A stretch of 64,000 nucleotides of DNA from Pelodera strongyloides (taxonomy: Eukaryota; Nematoda; Chromadorea; Rhabditida; Rhabditidae), in assembly GCA_036852015.1 (NCBI GenBank), contig JAANDG010000364.1:1-64000 (forward strand), read 5' to 3'. Numbering within the stretch: position 1 is the stretch's first letter; each line of letters begins with the position of its first letter. Both the position numbers and the translations under genes were made by a program. Below are positions 13,663-25,500 of the stretch, piece by piece. The notes under the pieces are model-generated. The model was not told the DNA's origin and did not search any database. It saw only the letters and a program-made list of their open reading frames with translations.

Positions 13663-16600
13663 ATGGCTCTTTGGAAAAGGCCTTTACTGAGGAAACCGCG
13701 CCCAAATTTCGCTTCCAAACGCAAACTTACACCTCCACCCTATCCTACGCAAGTGTCTTATGAGGTATTGTTTCCCTTGGCTTTATTTGCTTAGTATGTC
13801 TAGGGTATCTTTGAGGTTGCATTTTGCGATAAGCTAGCTCGTTTTCGCATAATCGATAAACAGATTGGTCTATTGGTCTATTTTTTGGAAGTTTCAACCT
13901 AGTAGTATCTGGATATACGGCGTGTGTTTTGAGCGAGCTGACATTGAGTGTAGTGTAACGCGGAAGGGGTTTGGTTTCCCTTCGTGAATTGATATTATTT
14001 TTGGAAAACGCCTGCCATCTCAGAGTCTCAGACGCTACGTGAAGTGTGATCATTTTTTGATTAGTGAGAGTTGATGGTTAAGGACCGTTTTCCTGTTCCT
14101 CGGTGTGCTCAGCCAACAGGTCTGAGACGTCTATCTGATTCTCCCGAGATTCTAATGGGTCGACGTCATTCTATGGAGAAAGCCGTTGTAACGACTGGGA
14201 GGACGGAAAGAGACCTCGTGCTGTGCAGACACTGTCGGAGATATGTCCCCCTGACTGCAAGTCATGTGGAGAGGAACTTCTCCTGCATTGTCCTAGTCAT
14301 AAGGATCACACATTTGTTATAGTGAGTTGTTTTGGAGTTTGTAGTTTGTAGTTATGTTGGCCCGAATTCCATGCGCACACTATTTGTTGGACACTTTCAA
14401 TTGTGGTATTGTGTTGTTTTGTTCTTCCATCAAATTCTTCGCTGATCTGTGTGCGTACTGCTTACCGTAATCTGTTAGAATGTGTAGTTGCGGTTGTTGT
14501 AAGAGCCTTGCATCATGGTTCTGTTGTATCCAGTGTGATTTTGTTATGTGTTCCTCCCGTTTGGAGGGATTGGAAGTAATCATTATGTTTGTCGGCCTTC
14601 TGTGCAACTTAACTGCTTGATTGATTGTGGTGTTTCCTGTTATCTGTCACAGACACTCTGTTGTTTCTTTTCCTGTTCTCGGCTTTGTTTTGCGGTTTTG
14701 ACTCTTATTCCGTTGCACTTTTGTTATGAAAACAGTTGCAAGTCACATTGAGTGCGGAATCGGAATGCCTGCTGGTATTATAATCTAAAATGCAAAATTA
14801 TGAGTTTCCGTAGGGCTCACTAATATATGTGTGTTTGCTCAATGTTAACCTTGTGCCTAGAGGTTTATACCAGGTTCTGGTTCAATTTTTTTACTGTTCT
14901 TATTCTGTCCTGATTGAGTTAGTGAAGTGAGTCTCTAGGGTATTTCCCACTTCGCGACACGCACAGACTCAGTTGTTTCGTTGTCCCTTCATTATTACAC
15001 TTTTTGTTTCTATTAATAATAGAGGTATGTGTATTTTTCCGTCTTCCTTATTGTCGCCTGTCACTCAACGATGGCTCTTGTCTGACATGTGTGTTATCTG
15101 CTTTAGTCCTTTAACTATTTTTAAACTTACCTTATCTTTGCGTTGATGTCATAATATATAAACGTTTATCCAATTGTATATCGTTTAGTTGTTTAGTGTA
15201 AGGCTCTTTTATAAAGCAAGTAGCAGAACATACTTGGTTTGGTGAGAGCATCACTAGGGATAGAATGAGTTATGATGCGCAAAGTTTCTTAAAAGCTACA
15301 AACTCTTATTTATCTCAATCTTTTCTTTTAGTTCATTTGAATGGCTCCTCGGGTGGACAACTCAACTCGCGTTGTTTATTTCATACACAAAGGTATGTTG
15401 ATTTGAGGCCCGATTGTGTCGTATATTGTTAAAGTGTGGCTTATCCTAGTTATTAATTTTCATTGAAACATTGTGGTATACCACGTATTCTTTAGGCAAT
15501 CGAACTACTAATAATATGCTACTTTTACCTGGATGTTGCCAGCAAAATGATGCATTGGAGTTCAGCTGCAGGGAGACGGTAATTAATTTTACGTGTAATA
15601 TAAACCATATAACACATTATTTTTATTTTGTGAATTGTTCTTTCACCGTTTTTATGGTTTGGTTTGTATACTGTTAGTTGTAGCTTGTATCTTGTATCCA
15701 CTAATAGCGTACATCCCCTGTTTATGTATTTTATTTATTTCCAGGTTATGTCTATCTTCTCTGATATTACTCTTCACATATTTCACTCTATTTATTGTGA
15801 TGGGATTCTTGTTATCGATTGAACCATGGCAGGACTGTCACGGTGAGTTGTCACTTTAAGATTGAACAATAGATTATGATTGAGTTTGTGAAATAATTTA
15901 TCTATTTAGTGAATAGTAAACTAGACTCGTATATTCGATTTCTTGGTTCTTTAACGATATTTGCAATTGGGTTTGGCAAGTTTTTGTAACAGTTCAGTCA
16001 TCCAAGTTTCGTGTTTTGTATGCTGTTTCGTGTTCTGTTTTGTATGCATATTATATTAATTCACAGATTTGTAGCAAATGTCGACTACCAAATATAATTG
16101 TCCATTAGCAATATCAATTGTCTTATTGCAGCTCCGTACTGGATCTGGTTCTCGACAGGAGAATTCCTCACTGTACAGTTGATGGTCTTCTCGTTCGCCC
16201 TTATTGTGGGCAGAATGAATCGCATATCCGCAGCGCCCAATATCCAAAAGAGACAGAGAGCGAAGCTGATGAGGTGAGTATTTATAACCGTTTCTGGTTT
16301 GTACTCTAATTTATTATTTATTAGCAAATGTAGTTTGTATTGTCTCATTTGTCCTTGTTTTGTTGATACATTTAGTAAACAAATATCTGGAGATCTAGAA
16401 TATCACATAACTGACCGAATAGAGCTATCCGGCACATTGTCATAATTTTAACTAGTTGAAGTTGATGCTCAAGATAGTTCCGTCATGGTTATCCCTTATT
16501 CTGGTATATTACTGTAGTGTGAAGTGCTTGCACCAACTACCTGCGAACATTTCCATTTTGTTTCAGTTTGTTCTGGGTTTTCGAGACGTCGTGTCTGGCC

Positions 16601-18227
16601 GACCTCGGCTACCACATCTCACTGTTCATTTTGGCCGACGACGAAAAAGGGTGCTCGGGAATATTTGTAAGCATTCTAATTTTTGAAATGGGTTTCAAAC
16701 AAAATGTTTTGACGATACTTTAACTGTTTGCCATGTCGCTGTGTCTTCATTCGACAGAGTGATATCATGCAACATACCAAATCAAATAATGAATTTCAAG
16801 CCGGAAGAGTGACTAATTTACCACCGTTCTGTTTTATAGAACTGTGTCGAAAATGTAGCGGCATTGACTGATTCAACCAACTACAACATTCCAGTTAGTA
16901 CTGTAACATTTTCTTCCAGAAGCACGATCAATTACGGTACTCTCTTCTGAAGTTACCGTATGATGTGGTCTCATTTCTGCTTCCCGTCTGGACGATACTG
17001 TACGTGTTTCGGCCGGCGATCAAGGATGACACACCTGTGGAGAATAGTGCTGAGGTACGGCTATTGTTTGTTTAGTTATTTGTATACCGTATGCAGATTT
17101 CTATAGAACCTTGCGACTTTGGAATCGGATTCTTGTGGTACTAATTACTGTGAATGTGGATGTGCATAGAACCACAGTTCGACTGTTCGACACTTGATTT
17201 CATTGAAATCTTGACGTAACAAACTTTTCCATTTAAAGTAATATATCTGAAGCATGCAAATAATTAATAAACTTGATTAATTGTGCTATTTATTTTCTTA
17301 ATAGCATTTGTGTGTTCTCCAGTCCTACATCACTGCCACCTCTTCTATATCCGATGTGATAGTGGTTCGCAATTGGCGTCGTCGCTACCGCCCGTTGGTC
17401 CAGGATAACTCGGCCTATGTGCCGGCGCCGCAGTTGCGAAGAGTGGCAGCGCAAAGAGCGCGCGAAGCGAATCGAGCCAGATCTGGTGGGTGAATTTCAT
17501 GAATATCCTTTTTTCGTTATCTCTGTTTGTGAACATTTGAAAGATCAAAAAAGAATTGTTTCAAACGTATAGGCTAGGATAAGTAAGGCTATAAATCTAT
17601 GCGTAAAATTACGCATCAACCATCTCCGGATTGGCTTTGACCATCTCCGGAGGCAAATGCAAATATATAGATTTTGGTGAAACGCATCAGTGGTAATTTA
17701 CGGTTCGACTCTCAACTAAGCGACCATCTCCGAAATTACGCATGGAAATTGTAGCCTGCGAAGTAGTATTAGTGCAACACGTGAAACATGGACTATTCGG
17801 GCCATTTATTTTGCGAAATGATGGAAAAGAAGTAGTATTGTCTCTAGTATGCATGCGGTTGTGCAGTGGGATTGAGATACACAATTTATATTTCATATAT
17901 ACCTATCTCTACGTCTACATTGCAATTTTTGTAAAATAATTTTCATTCCAGGTAGTGAACTAAGAATGTAGTCTATAATTTCAAAATCTTTTTTAATTCC
18001 TTTGTTTGATTGCAGGTAGTGATGGTATGCGTCGCGTGTCGACTGCTCCCTCCCTGCCTCACATTCCCCGACGTGCCTCGGTGTCTCGGTCACTGATTTC
18101 CTCCCCTTTATATCCTATTCCGGAGGAACTTCAACAACATGTGGCAGCCATGGCCAGGGACTCGAGTATTGATAACCTATCAACTGCTGCACAACTCGAG
18201 TTTGATGATTTACTCAATCAGGAGTAA
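13663..18227 (+). CDS. Polytopic membrane protein of unrecognised family (434 aa)
   Basis: Ten exons read in unbroken phase: 13663-13764, 14113-14321, 15332-15392, 15496-15578, 15745-15842, 16132-16273, 16567-16666, 16920-17054, 17323-17485 and 18016-18227 (TAA). The start is ATG 13663 in an AACCATGG context, with in-frame TGA and TAA directly upstream. The N-terminus (1-34) is basic and Pro-rich (LRKPRPNF, KRKLTPPPYP). Residues 35-75 carry RRLS and RRHS sites, then a Cys/His pair in CRHCRRY. About six hydrophobic segments follow, including AIELLIICYFYL, LSSLILLFTYFTLFIVMGFL, FLTVQLMVFSFALIVG, a segment with FETSCLADLGYHISLFIL, and VVSFLLPVWTILYVF. The roughly 120-residue tail is hydrophilic and rich in Arg and Ser. 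It looks like an integral membrane protein with cytosolic ends. I do not recognise the family; a divergent receptor or organelle membrane protein are both open. Confidence 0.8.
17585..17735. repeat. Dispersed GCGTAAAATTACGC repeat, copy 2
   Basis: Inside the last intron of the 434-aa membrane-protein gene. It contains ATAAATCTATGCGTAAAATT then ACGCATCAACCATCTCCGGA, with CCATCTCCGGAGG repeated once and a final CCATCTCCGAAATTACGCAT. Copies at 9600, 41938 and 60112 share the core. Probably a short non-autonomous transposon remnant. Confidence 0.55.
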
Positions 18228-19402
18228 GTTAAGGCACAGTCCCTTATGGTAGATATATGTTCACTTAGATTATGGGGGACTTTACTTCCTTTCCCTAAGA
18301 ACGTGAGTAGAGATTGTTTTGTAAAATGTAATAATAGATTGTTCAATTATTTAATTGTTGATTCAGGATATTTGCTACTCTGTACTAATATATGTTTCAT
18401 TTTAATATAGCTTTATAGTAATTTAGGTAGGTAGTTTCAGCTCTGCTTCTATAACGTTTAAGAGACAACTTTTGCTTTCACATTGTTGCTCAACTGTCTC
18501 TCTGTTGCTCGCTTTCTTTTTTTACTCCCGCTTAGTTTTCGTTTAGATTTTAGAGTTCTAGACTCATAGTTTTTATTTTTAATATTGTACTAACACCATT
18601 TTTATGCATGCCTCTAGGTAGGGTACACATGCTTTTTTTTGCATTTTGCATAACGCACAACACAATACTTTGGAAACGAGAAGCGATCTGCGGTGTAATT
18701 AATATAACCTTTCTTTATCATATAAATGTTTTCATTGAATTAGTTAAGTGCAACTAACTTGTTTCTGATGTACATAATGTTAAACATTGCGCAGTTGAGC
18801 TTTCACAGTTTTTACCTTGTTTTATACACTTACACACTTTACATACACTTGTCACTTGTGAGCGGGTATTGATTTTTCTTTTGTAGTCGCCAATCGATAT
18901 TCTGTTTCAGTTAGAAATTAATTTAATAATATATAAATTTTGTAAATGAACTAACGAAAATCAGTCTGTGTGCTTTTACTTCTGCTTTCTCGATTTACTA
19001 AATGGAAACGCCTAGCGTTTGTTATGTAATAAACTTTTTTTATTGAAAATTGCTGATGTGGTCATGGTCTTTCGGTACTGCAGTTGAAGTTGAAGACGTG
19101 ATTTCTAAGCTACGGCCTGGGATCATGTGTATTCAATCACACCAACCATAAGTACACCAAATGGTGTGGATAATTAGTCACAACATCAACGTGGGATTTG
19201 CTAATAATTATTATCCGTTTATACGGCAAAAAGTATCCAGCCTATCCATTAGGCACTGTGATGAGAAAACAGCGTCATGGAACTCAGCGAAAGCAGAGTC
19301 CAAAATGGTGCGTTTCTTGTTGGAGTGTATTGTAGCTTGTTGGAGTGTAGTAGTATTAATTTATTGGTGAAGATAACAAAGAACAGAAACATCTTTATTG
19401 AA
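18228..19402. other. 3' UTR and convergent intergenic region
   Basis: Space between two convergent genes. The plus-strand gene ends at 18227, and a poly(A) signal AATAAA at 19028-19033 could serve it, implying a long AT-rich 3' UTR. No further coding exon is convincing here. Confidence 0.5.
19394..19399 (-). terminator. Poly(A) signal AATAAA of the chemoreceptor gene
   Basis: On the minus strand, AATAAA lies four bases after the TAA stop of the chemoreceptor gene (stop at 19405-19403). The close spacing supports this as the true end of that gene. Confidence 0.7.
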
Positions 19403-22400
19403 TTACGGTCTGTTTCGTGGTCCAAAAACTTCGCCGACTGAGCGTCTCCTTGTTGGAAATATAGGATTCATCTCTATAACTGCCAGAGCCCGTTGTCTGT
19501 TTGGATCACTGCCATCATTGTTTCGATTGTTGTTCGGCAAATTTGGCTGCACAATCTGTTGGAGGTTTTTCTGCTTCCTCCGAGCAACGAGGGTGAGACG
19601 ATGGTGTTTAACTGAATTAAAAGAAATTTACAAAACAAATCATAGCGAAAAGATTGTAGAACGCCTAGAGCCTAGAGTCTAGAGTTCGATGTGAGGTTTT
19701 TTCTAACATAGAGTCTTAATTGTATTTTATATTTCAATTCTATATGTTCTTGTGTGCATCTTTTTGATGAAATACATTGATTTCCGCCAAAAGTGTACAA
19801 TTCCAGTTGGCACACTTGTGGCACACTTGCGGCGCACTGCAGCGTCTTTATTTCTAGCTGCGATTTCAGCTTCTAGCTGCGGGGCACCTACCTCTGCATG
19901 GAATTAGCCTCAAGAATGCTTTCCAAACTTCTCTCATCCCAAATCGATAGGTTTTATTGAAGAATAACACGGCCAGGGTTTCTAGGGCTGCATGAAGCGA
20001 GAAGACGCAGAGGAATATGTTGCAGACCACTGGTGAATAATGTGCTTTAGGTTATTTAAAACTTCTAGATACCTACCTCTTAATTTAGCCATATCTCTCT
20101 CTCCTCTCTCTCTCTCTCTGTCTCTCTGTCTTCTCTCTCGTACTCTTCAAAGGATCAAAACAACACTCATCAAATAAAAGCGTTATGGTATGGAACTGAC
20201 TCACACTGTGTATTTTCAATGCGGAAGGCGGCAGAACCAAGAATTATAGAAATTGGAATGATGTAGGTGGCGACAGGGACAGTGACTTGCTGAATTTAAT
20301 TCTATAGGAGAAACATGGCAAGCTTTATATTTATGTACCACTATGAGTATGAGGATCCGGCTCACGAGAAAATGTGTGTCGGGGTGAACCATTCTCATAA
20401 CACAAAAGAGACTCTACTTTTACACCACATAAATCAATCCATATGGAACCCATTTGAAAAAAAACGCAAATAATAAAACAATCACCTGCCGGAGTAGTCC
20501 CAGAATCGAGTTTCGGTGCATTCGAAATTGAGCGTTCGACATTTGTCCACGAATCTGTATTCAGTTTTCAGGTGCGAATTTTCAGAATAATTACATTTTC
20601 GAAAGGTCTATTTATGGGTTCAACCAATCCCCATATTTTGGTATCGAAGTGTTGCTATCCATGTTCTAATCACCTCAAACTTGGGTAATTAAACCTGATC
20701 AATATTAGTTCTGTGTACACACTGATCAAGATGATTGGGACTGCAAAACACGTCATGGTGAACCTTCCGTTACTCTAATCATGCACTTTATAAAAATGCG
20801 TACCTTATTCAGTGTGGTGAACATGTGTACTGTAAGCACTATGAATAGTAAGGAAGAAACCGATACAGTAGCCAGAGCCACAATTACGAACATGATCATC
20901 CTTTGGCAATGGGTGCAGTAGACCTAAACAACAACAATGTTAGAAGACAATAAAATGTCTTGAAGTTTTTCGCTCGCAATTTATGCCGGCAATATTTTTA
21001 CAACTATTAAAACGAAAACTCGAAAATCGTAGCGTACGACCAAAAATGGAAACTGAATAGTAGAATTCGAAGAAAAATGACCGTCTAACCTGTGTGTTTG
21101 GTATGTCGAACACTTTGATGGCGAGGGGAAAATGCTGAAAGACACTATTTATTTAGACCTTTCTGGTTACATTCATTTAAACAAAATGCCTCGTGGGTAA
21201 TAAATATTACATGCAATTCTAAAGGGCTAACCAATAAGTCATACCTTTGAAACCAAATCCATTTGTTCTTCCAAGCTCACTTCCGCTAGAGAAAATACTG
21301 AAGCGGGCAGAAGGAAACCGACCTGAATATGGTTGATCTCATGCAAATGATGCGATACATTTATTACAGCTTACCACTTGGGAACTTTGCTAGGTAGGAA
21401 GGTTGTTTGAAAATAACGCATGTGTATCTTTGTATCTTACCTTTTCACGAAATCTAACACTTATTTGTACTTGAAAAGAGAAAAAAATTCACCTGAAATA
21501 ATAACGAGAGAAAGTAAAAAGTTGTCTGTGGCAATTTCCATCTGGAACACATTGGTTGGATAGTCTGGTGTTTGAAGAAATAGCCGAAGATTAAGGCACC
21601 GAAATGGGCTCCAGTTATCGATATGAGAAAGACCTTAATAGTAAGGGCTTTATTGTTTATACGGTTCAGAGAAGCAGCAGTCGGGCAGGCAGCCGGGCAG
21701 GTACGGGTACGCTGCAGCTTCAAGACTGTTGTCGTAGTTCGAGCGAGCAGTTGTTGGCTGGAAAACAGCTAAACTACTGACTAGCGAGGGCACCGTCTGT
21801 TCACAACCGGGCATGACGAGTTCACAACCGCTAAACGCATTAACCCTACCTAACCCGAAGACGTCGAGCAATTTGTCATCTGGAACTCGTCGCCTGTGCA
21901 GGACTTCTGCGGAACATGTCATAAGCAAAACTTGCACTCCCTTGAATAAAGGTGCACGCTCTTGAAGCATTAGAGAAATTTAAAAAAAAATGTTAACCAT
22001 TTGTCCGTGTGTGGTTAGAATGTTGTATCTGGATAAAATTCCATGCGTTGATACAGCCAATAAGGGGAAATAAGTGGACGGACACATTAAAAATGATAAA
22101 TATGCGGAGAGTAGGGTCGACCAGAACTGCAATATAAATATTATATGTAGTAAATCATCTATTCCTGAATCTTACCTGTAACTACAGTATTATCTTAATT
22201 ACGGTATTCAGAGCACTACAGTCTACAATATTCGCTTCGAGTACTGTAGATATTCATCCAATCGCTTTGATTAGGATTCATTCATTTAGTAATCCATGTA
22301 ACGTTTTGTGTTCTTGCGTAATTACCACGATGTAATATTATATCGAGCAACCTGTATATAAAGTAAATGAGTTCGATAATTATGCAATAAGTTTGGTGTT

Positions 22401-22519
22401 CTTGTGTGTATAATGTACATTCCGAATAGATTTATAACCAACGAGATGGAGCCCACGGAATAATAGAATATCGACATCCATGAAGGCGTTGAGGAGTCAA
22501 TCACCAGTGAGGAGGTCAT
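19403..22519 (-). CDS. Serpentine chemoreceptor, Sri/Srh type (419 aa)
   Basis: Nematode-specific seven-transmembrane chemosensory GPCR of the Str superfamily, expected in cilia of sensory neurons. Ten exons keep phase: 22519-22352, 22126-21998, 21711-21493, 21322-21245, 21134-21090, 20923-20804, 20554-20486, 20289-20205, 20029-19892 and 19611-19403. TM1 reads YYSVGSISLVINLFGMYII, followed by RTPNLLHNYRTHLLYIQ, a typical Sri/Srh TM1-loop. TM2 is in LLSAYLSFLMCPSTYFPLLA. TM5 is MFVIVALATVSVSSLLFIVL, preceded by Cys-x-x-Cys (YCTHCQR). MSNAQFRMHRNSILGLLRQ leads to TM6 with TYIIPISIILG. TM7 reads CNIFLCVFSLHAALETLAVL, then NKTYRFGMREVW. The hydrophilic tail of about 75 residues is longer than usual for the family. 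The acceptor of exon 3 is less certain than the rest: it gives an odd RTRTCPAACPTAAS stretch from GC-rich DNA. Sri versus Srh assignment is by eye. Confidence 0.87.
20094..20135. repeat. (TC)n microsatellite
   Basis: Interrupted CT/TC dinucleotide run (TCTCTCTCCTCTCTCTCTCT and on) inside an intron of the chemoreceptor gene. No function is implied. Confidence 0.8.
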
Positions 22520-25500
22520 GCTCCTAAGGGAAACTGGAAAAAGTTATAGCAAATTCATTTATGTCGACAAGCTCTTATAACATTTCAACAACAACATTTA
22601 TTATCATCAGCACACACCCATATGGGTGGAAATCAGTAGAAGTACCAATAAACTGCAAATAATAATAAGAAGTAAAGTACAAATTAATAAAATAACGATG
22701 TATCAACAACAACAAGTAACAATATTAACAATTTAAGCATAACAATATAACAGTCAGAACTTCAACCAATAGTAACATAATATCAAAGCGAATATAAGTA
22801 AGGATGACCATAACAATATAATAACATCTTCACAGTGAAAATGGCCTAATTGACGTCGATTTTTTGCAAACCGATGATTAGGAGATTAATTATAGATTAT
22901 ATAGGTAGAGCAACAGCTCATTGCCCGGCAGAAAACGTAAGAAATTTCGATCGTCTTCTGAAAGCACATTCATGGTTACGATACTGTGAAATTCGTCTCG
23001 AAATATGTGACTACTCGAGTAGAGCAAAACGCAAAACAGGCCTAGTTTACGTAAACTCCATTTAACAAAACGTATTAATTGTTGAATGCTTGATGTGGGT
23101 TCTTCGGGTGAAGAAAAAAAATCGAAGTTAGCGCTTAATAGTCCCTTGCGGGTCCAGCGAACTTTAATTTGTTTATCAAATGAGGAAGTTAAAACAAAAT
23201 AACCAGTGCTTCCGGGTTGCAATTACAAATATATCTTATATGTAGTATGCATGTGAAATCTGCACCTACGACACCTATGGGGCCTATGCGCCGACGCCAT
23301 GTGTTTTGTGCACAGTGGCTATATGTACACAATTGTACTGTCAAACCTAGTTGAAGGGTTAATAAGCCATCATAAAGTGGCTTTAAATATCAATAAAAAT
23401 ATATCCAATTAAGATTAGCATTACGATGAGAATTCCCTAAAATAAAACATGATTGCAAAGACCCCAAAAAAGGGGTCATTGCAATAATAAGCTTCTATGT
23501 GTAATTTTTGCCTTTTATTCGTATTTATCTAACGCAGCCCGTTCCTTCCACGTTACATTAAACTTTGCAACTGGACCGCATAATTTTGTAGTTGTTTCCT
23601 CAGCGACGTGCAATTTTAAGCTATTTGAAAGAGAAAAAAATTATAGAGAGAAAATGTGTACGCGGAGAAATATCGAATTATATTTTTCTGAGAAAAATAA
23701 AAGCGTGGCAATAGAATGGTATCCTATAAGGCAAACAAATAGCATTGTGAAGAATAATTATATATTGCCGCTAAATTGCTATCGTGGAACTTTGTTTTTT
23801 TTTGTGTGGTAAAATATATATAACAATAAATACAGTATAAAGGGAAGGTTCTGCACTTACTAGAGACCTCAATTATGAAGTTCGGTCTAGTGTTGAGCTT
23901 TGAAAAAATATAAATTATGAAACCGATTGTAATCATAGCGAACACGGAATGATGATAACAGGCGTATTTCGCCGCGAAACAATGTCAAACAACTGCGCGC
24001 GGAAGAGCGCCAGAACTTGGCCAGACTGTCTTCCGCGGCACAACACAATATTTTCCAGAACAAGTTACGATGATTGGATACCTTCCTTCCTGCGTGGTCA
24101 AATAGGTGAAAAATACCAAAAATAACTGTCTTCTAAAAAAATGAAAATTTTAAAATTGTGAGCAAAGTATCTGGCGAGTAATGGGACGAGTCGCTTTGAA
24201 ACTATATGATAAAAGGTAGTGATTAACATACAACACACATGTGGTTGAATCTTATCCTCAAGGCAACCGGATAGAGGGCGATGAGAGAGCGTAAAGATTG
24301 AGGAGATGCAGAGAATATCTTTGACGCCTGACGTCCTCCAGATTTACGTACACACTGATGATTATATGTATGGGAATTTAAAAGAACAAAAGTCAGAATT
24401 CAAAGGCAAAAAAAAATTGAAACGGTAGGAAGGTTGTTCACTTGGACCATATAGTTCAATGTGTGTAGAAGTAGGTTTAAGTTGAAGATGTCTATCTCAT
24501 ATTATGCAAATCATAAAAAGTGTTACCAATGTTGTACGTTATTTGCAAATCCCGGACCATACTTCATTAAATGGACAGGCCCACGAGAAAACAGTCGTCC
24601 TCAATTTACTTGCACAGAATGTTCGGAATTTCAGAGATATTACTGTGAAAACCGCATTTCTTTACACCTAGAACTTACAGAGTTATTACACGGCAAACAG
24701 TTCGACCAGGTACCGTAGTCAGAAACAATTTTTGCGCTTTTGGGGCATTACAGAATTGGAAACACCATCATCGTAGTAATGATCTTCATTCGTTTAATCA
24801 TTATTATGTAGAGAAAGAATGCAAATGAACATTTAAACTTTAAACAATTAAAGAGCACGTTTCTTCGCTCTACGAACTACTTATGCATGGTACTTACTTA
24901 TGCATGGTACTTATGCATGGTTATTTGTAGTAAATTGTGTAAATCAGCACTTTTATTTATGCACTTTTTATTTACTGCATAAGTTGCGTTATTTATTTAT
25001 TTACTTGTATAAAACATTATTTTTCAAAAAATCCAAAAACGTCCCCTACATATAGCTAAATATTTCTTGTTCACTGGGAAAGAGATAACTTGGAATGTCC
25101 AAAAAAACTGAAATCCCGCGGGTGAAAATTGCGCGCTTTGCGTGTTCCCCGTTCTGTGCCAGTCCGCTGGCGCTCTATGCAGTGGGCTAGAGCCCGCAGG
25201 CGTAGATCGCGAGCTAGCTCTCTACGCTTCTGGTTGACGGATAATTAACAATTACTGACTGCCATATCCATTATAATTAACTATATCGTGGTGGAACATT
25301 TCGAACAGGAAGAGGCAAAAAGATCGTTTGCCCCAAAAAGATCGCCTCGTTTGCCCCTTTTTGGGTTTATAAGCAGGCAAAGGTAATGTAGTTGTGACGC
25401 TCATTCACTGAAAAAAATTATATTTATTGAAAGATTATTTTAGCCTCAAATTATTTTTGCTCATAAAGAATTTAGCTACATCGATTTTAGTCAGGATTCC

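Noticed and set aside
14113..14321. Alternative frame of this exon reading CPPDCKSCGEELLLHCPSH, zinc-finger-like
   Set aside because: An in-frame TGA blocks its upstream side, and the frame gives the wrong phase for joining to 15332. The other frame joins both neighbours.
22890..23222. 110-codon minus-strand ORF upstream of the chemoreceptor
   Set aside because: No recognisable domain, no splice links to the chemoreceptor start at 22519, and AT-rich composition like its surroundings.
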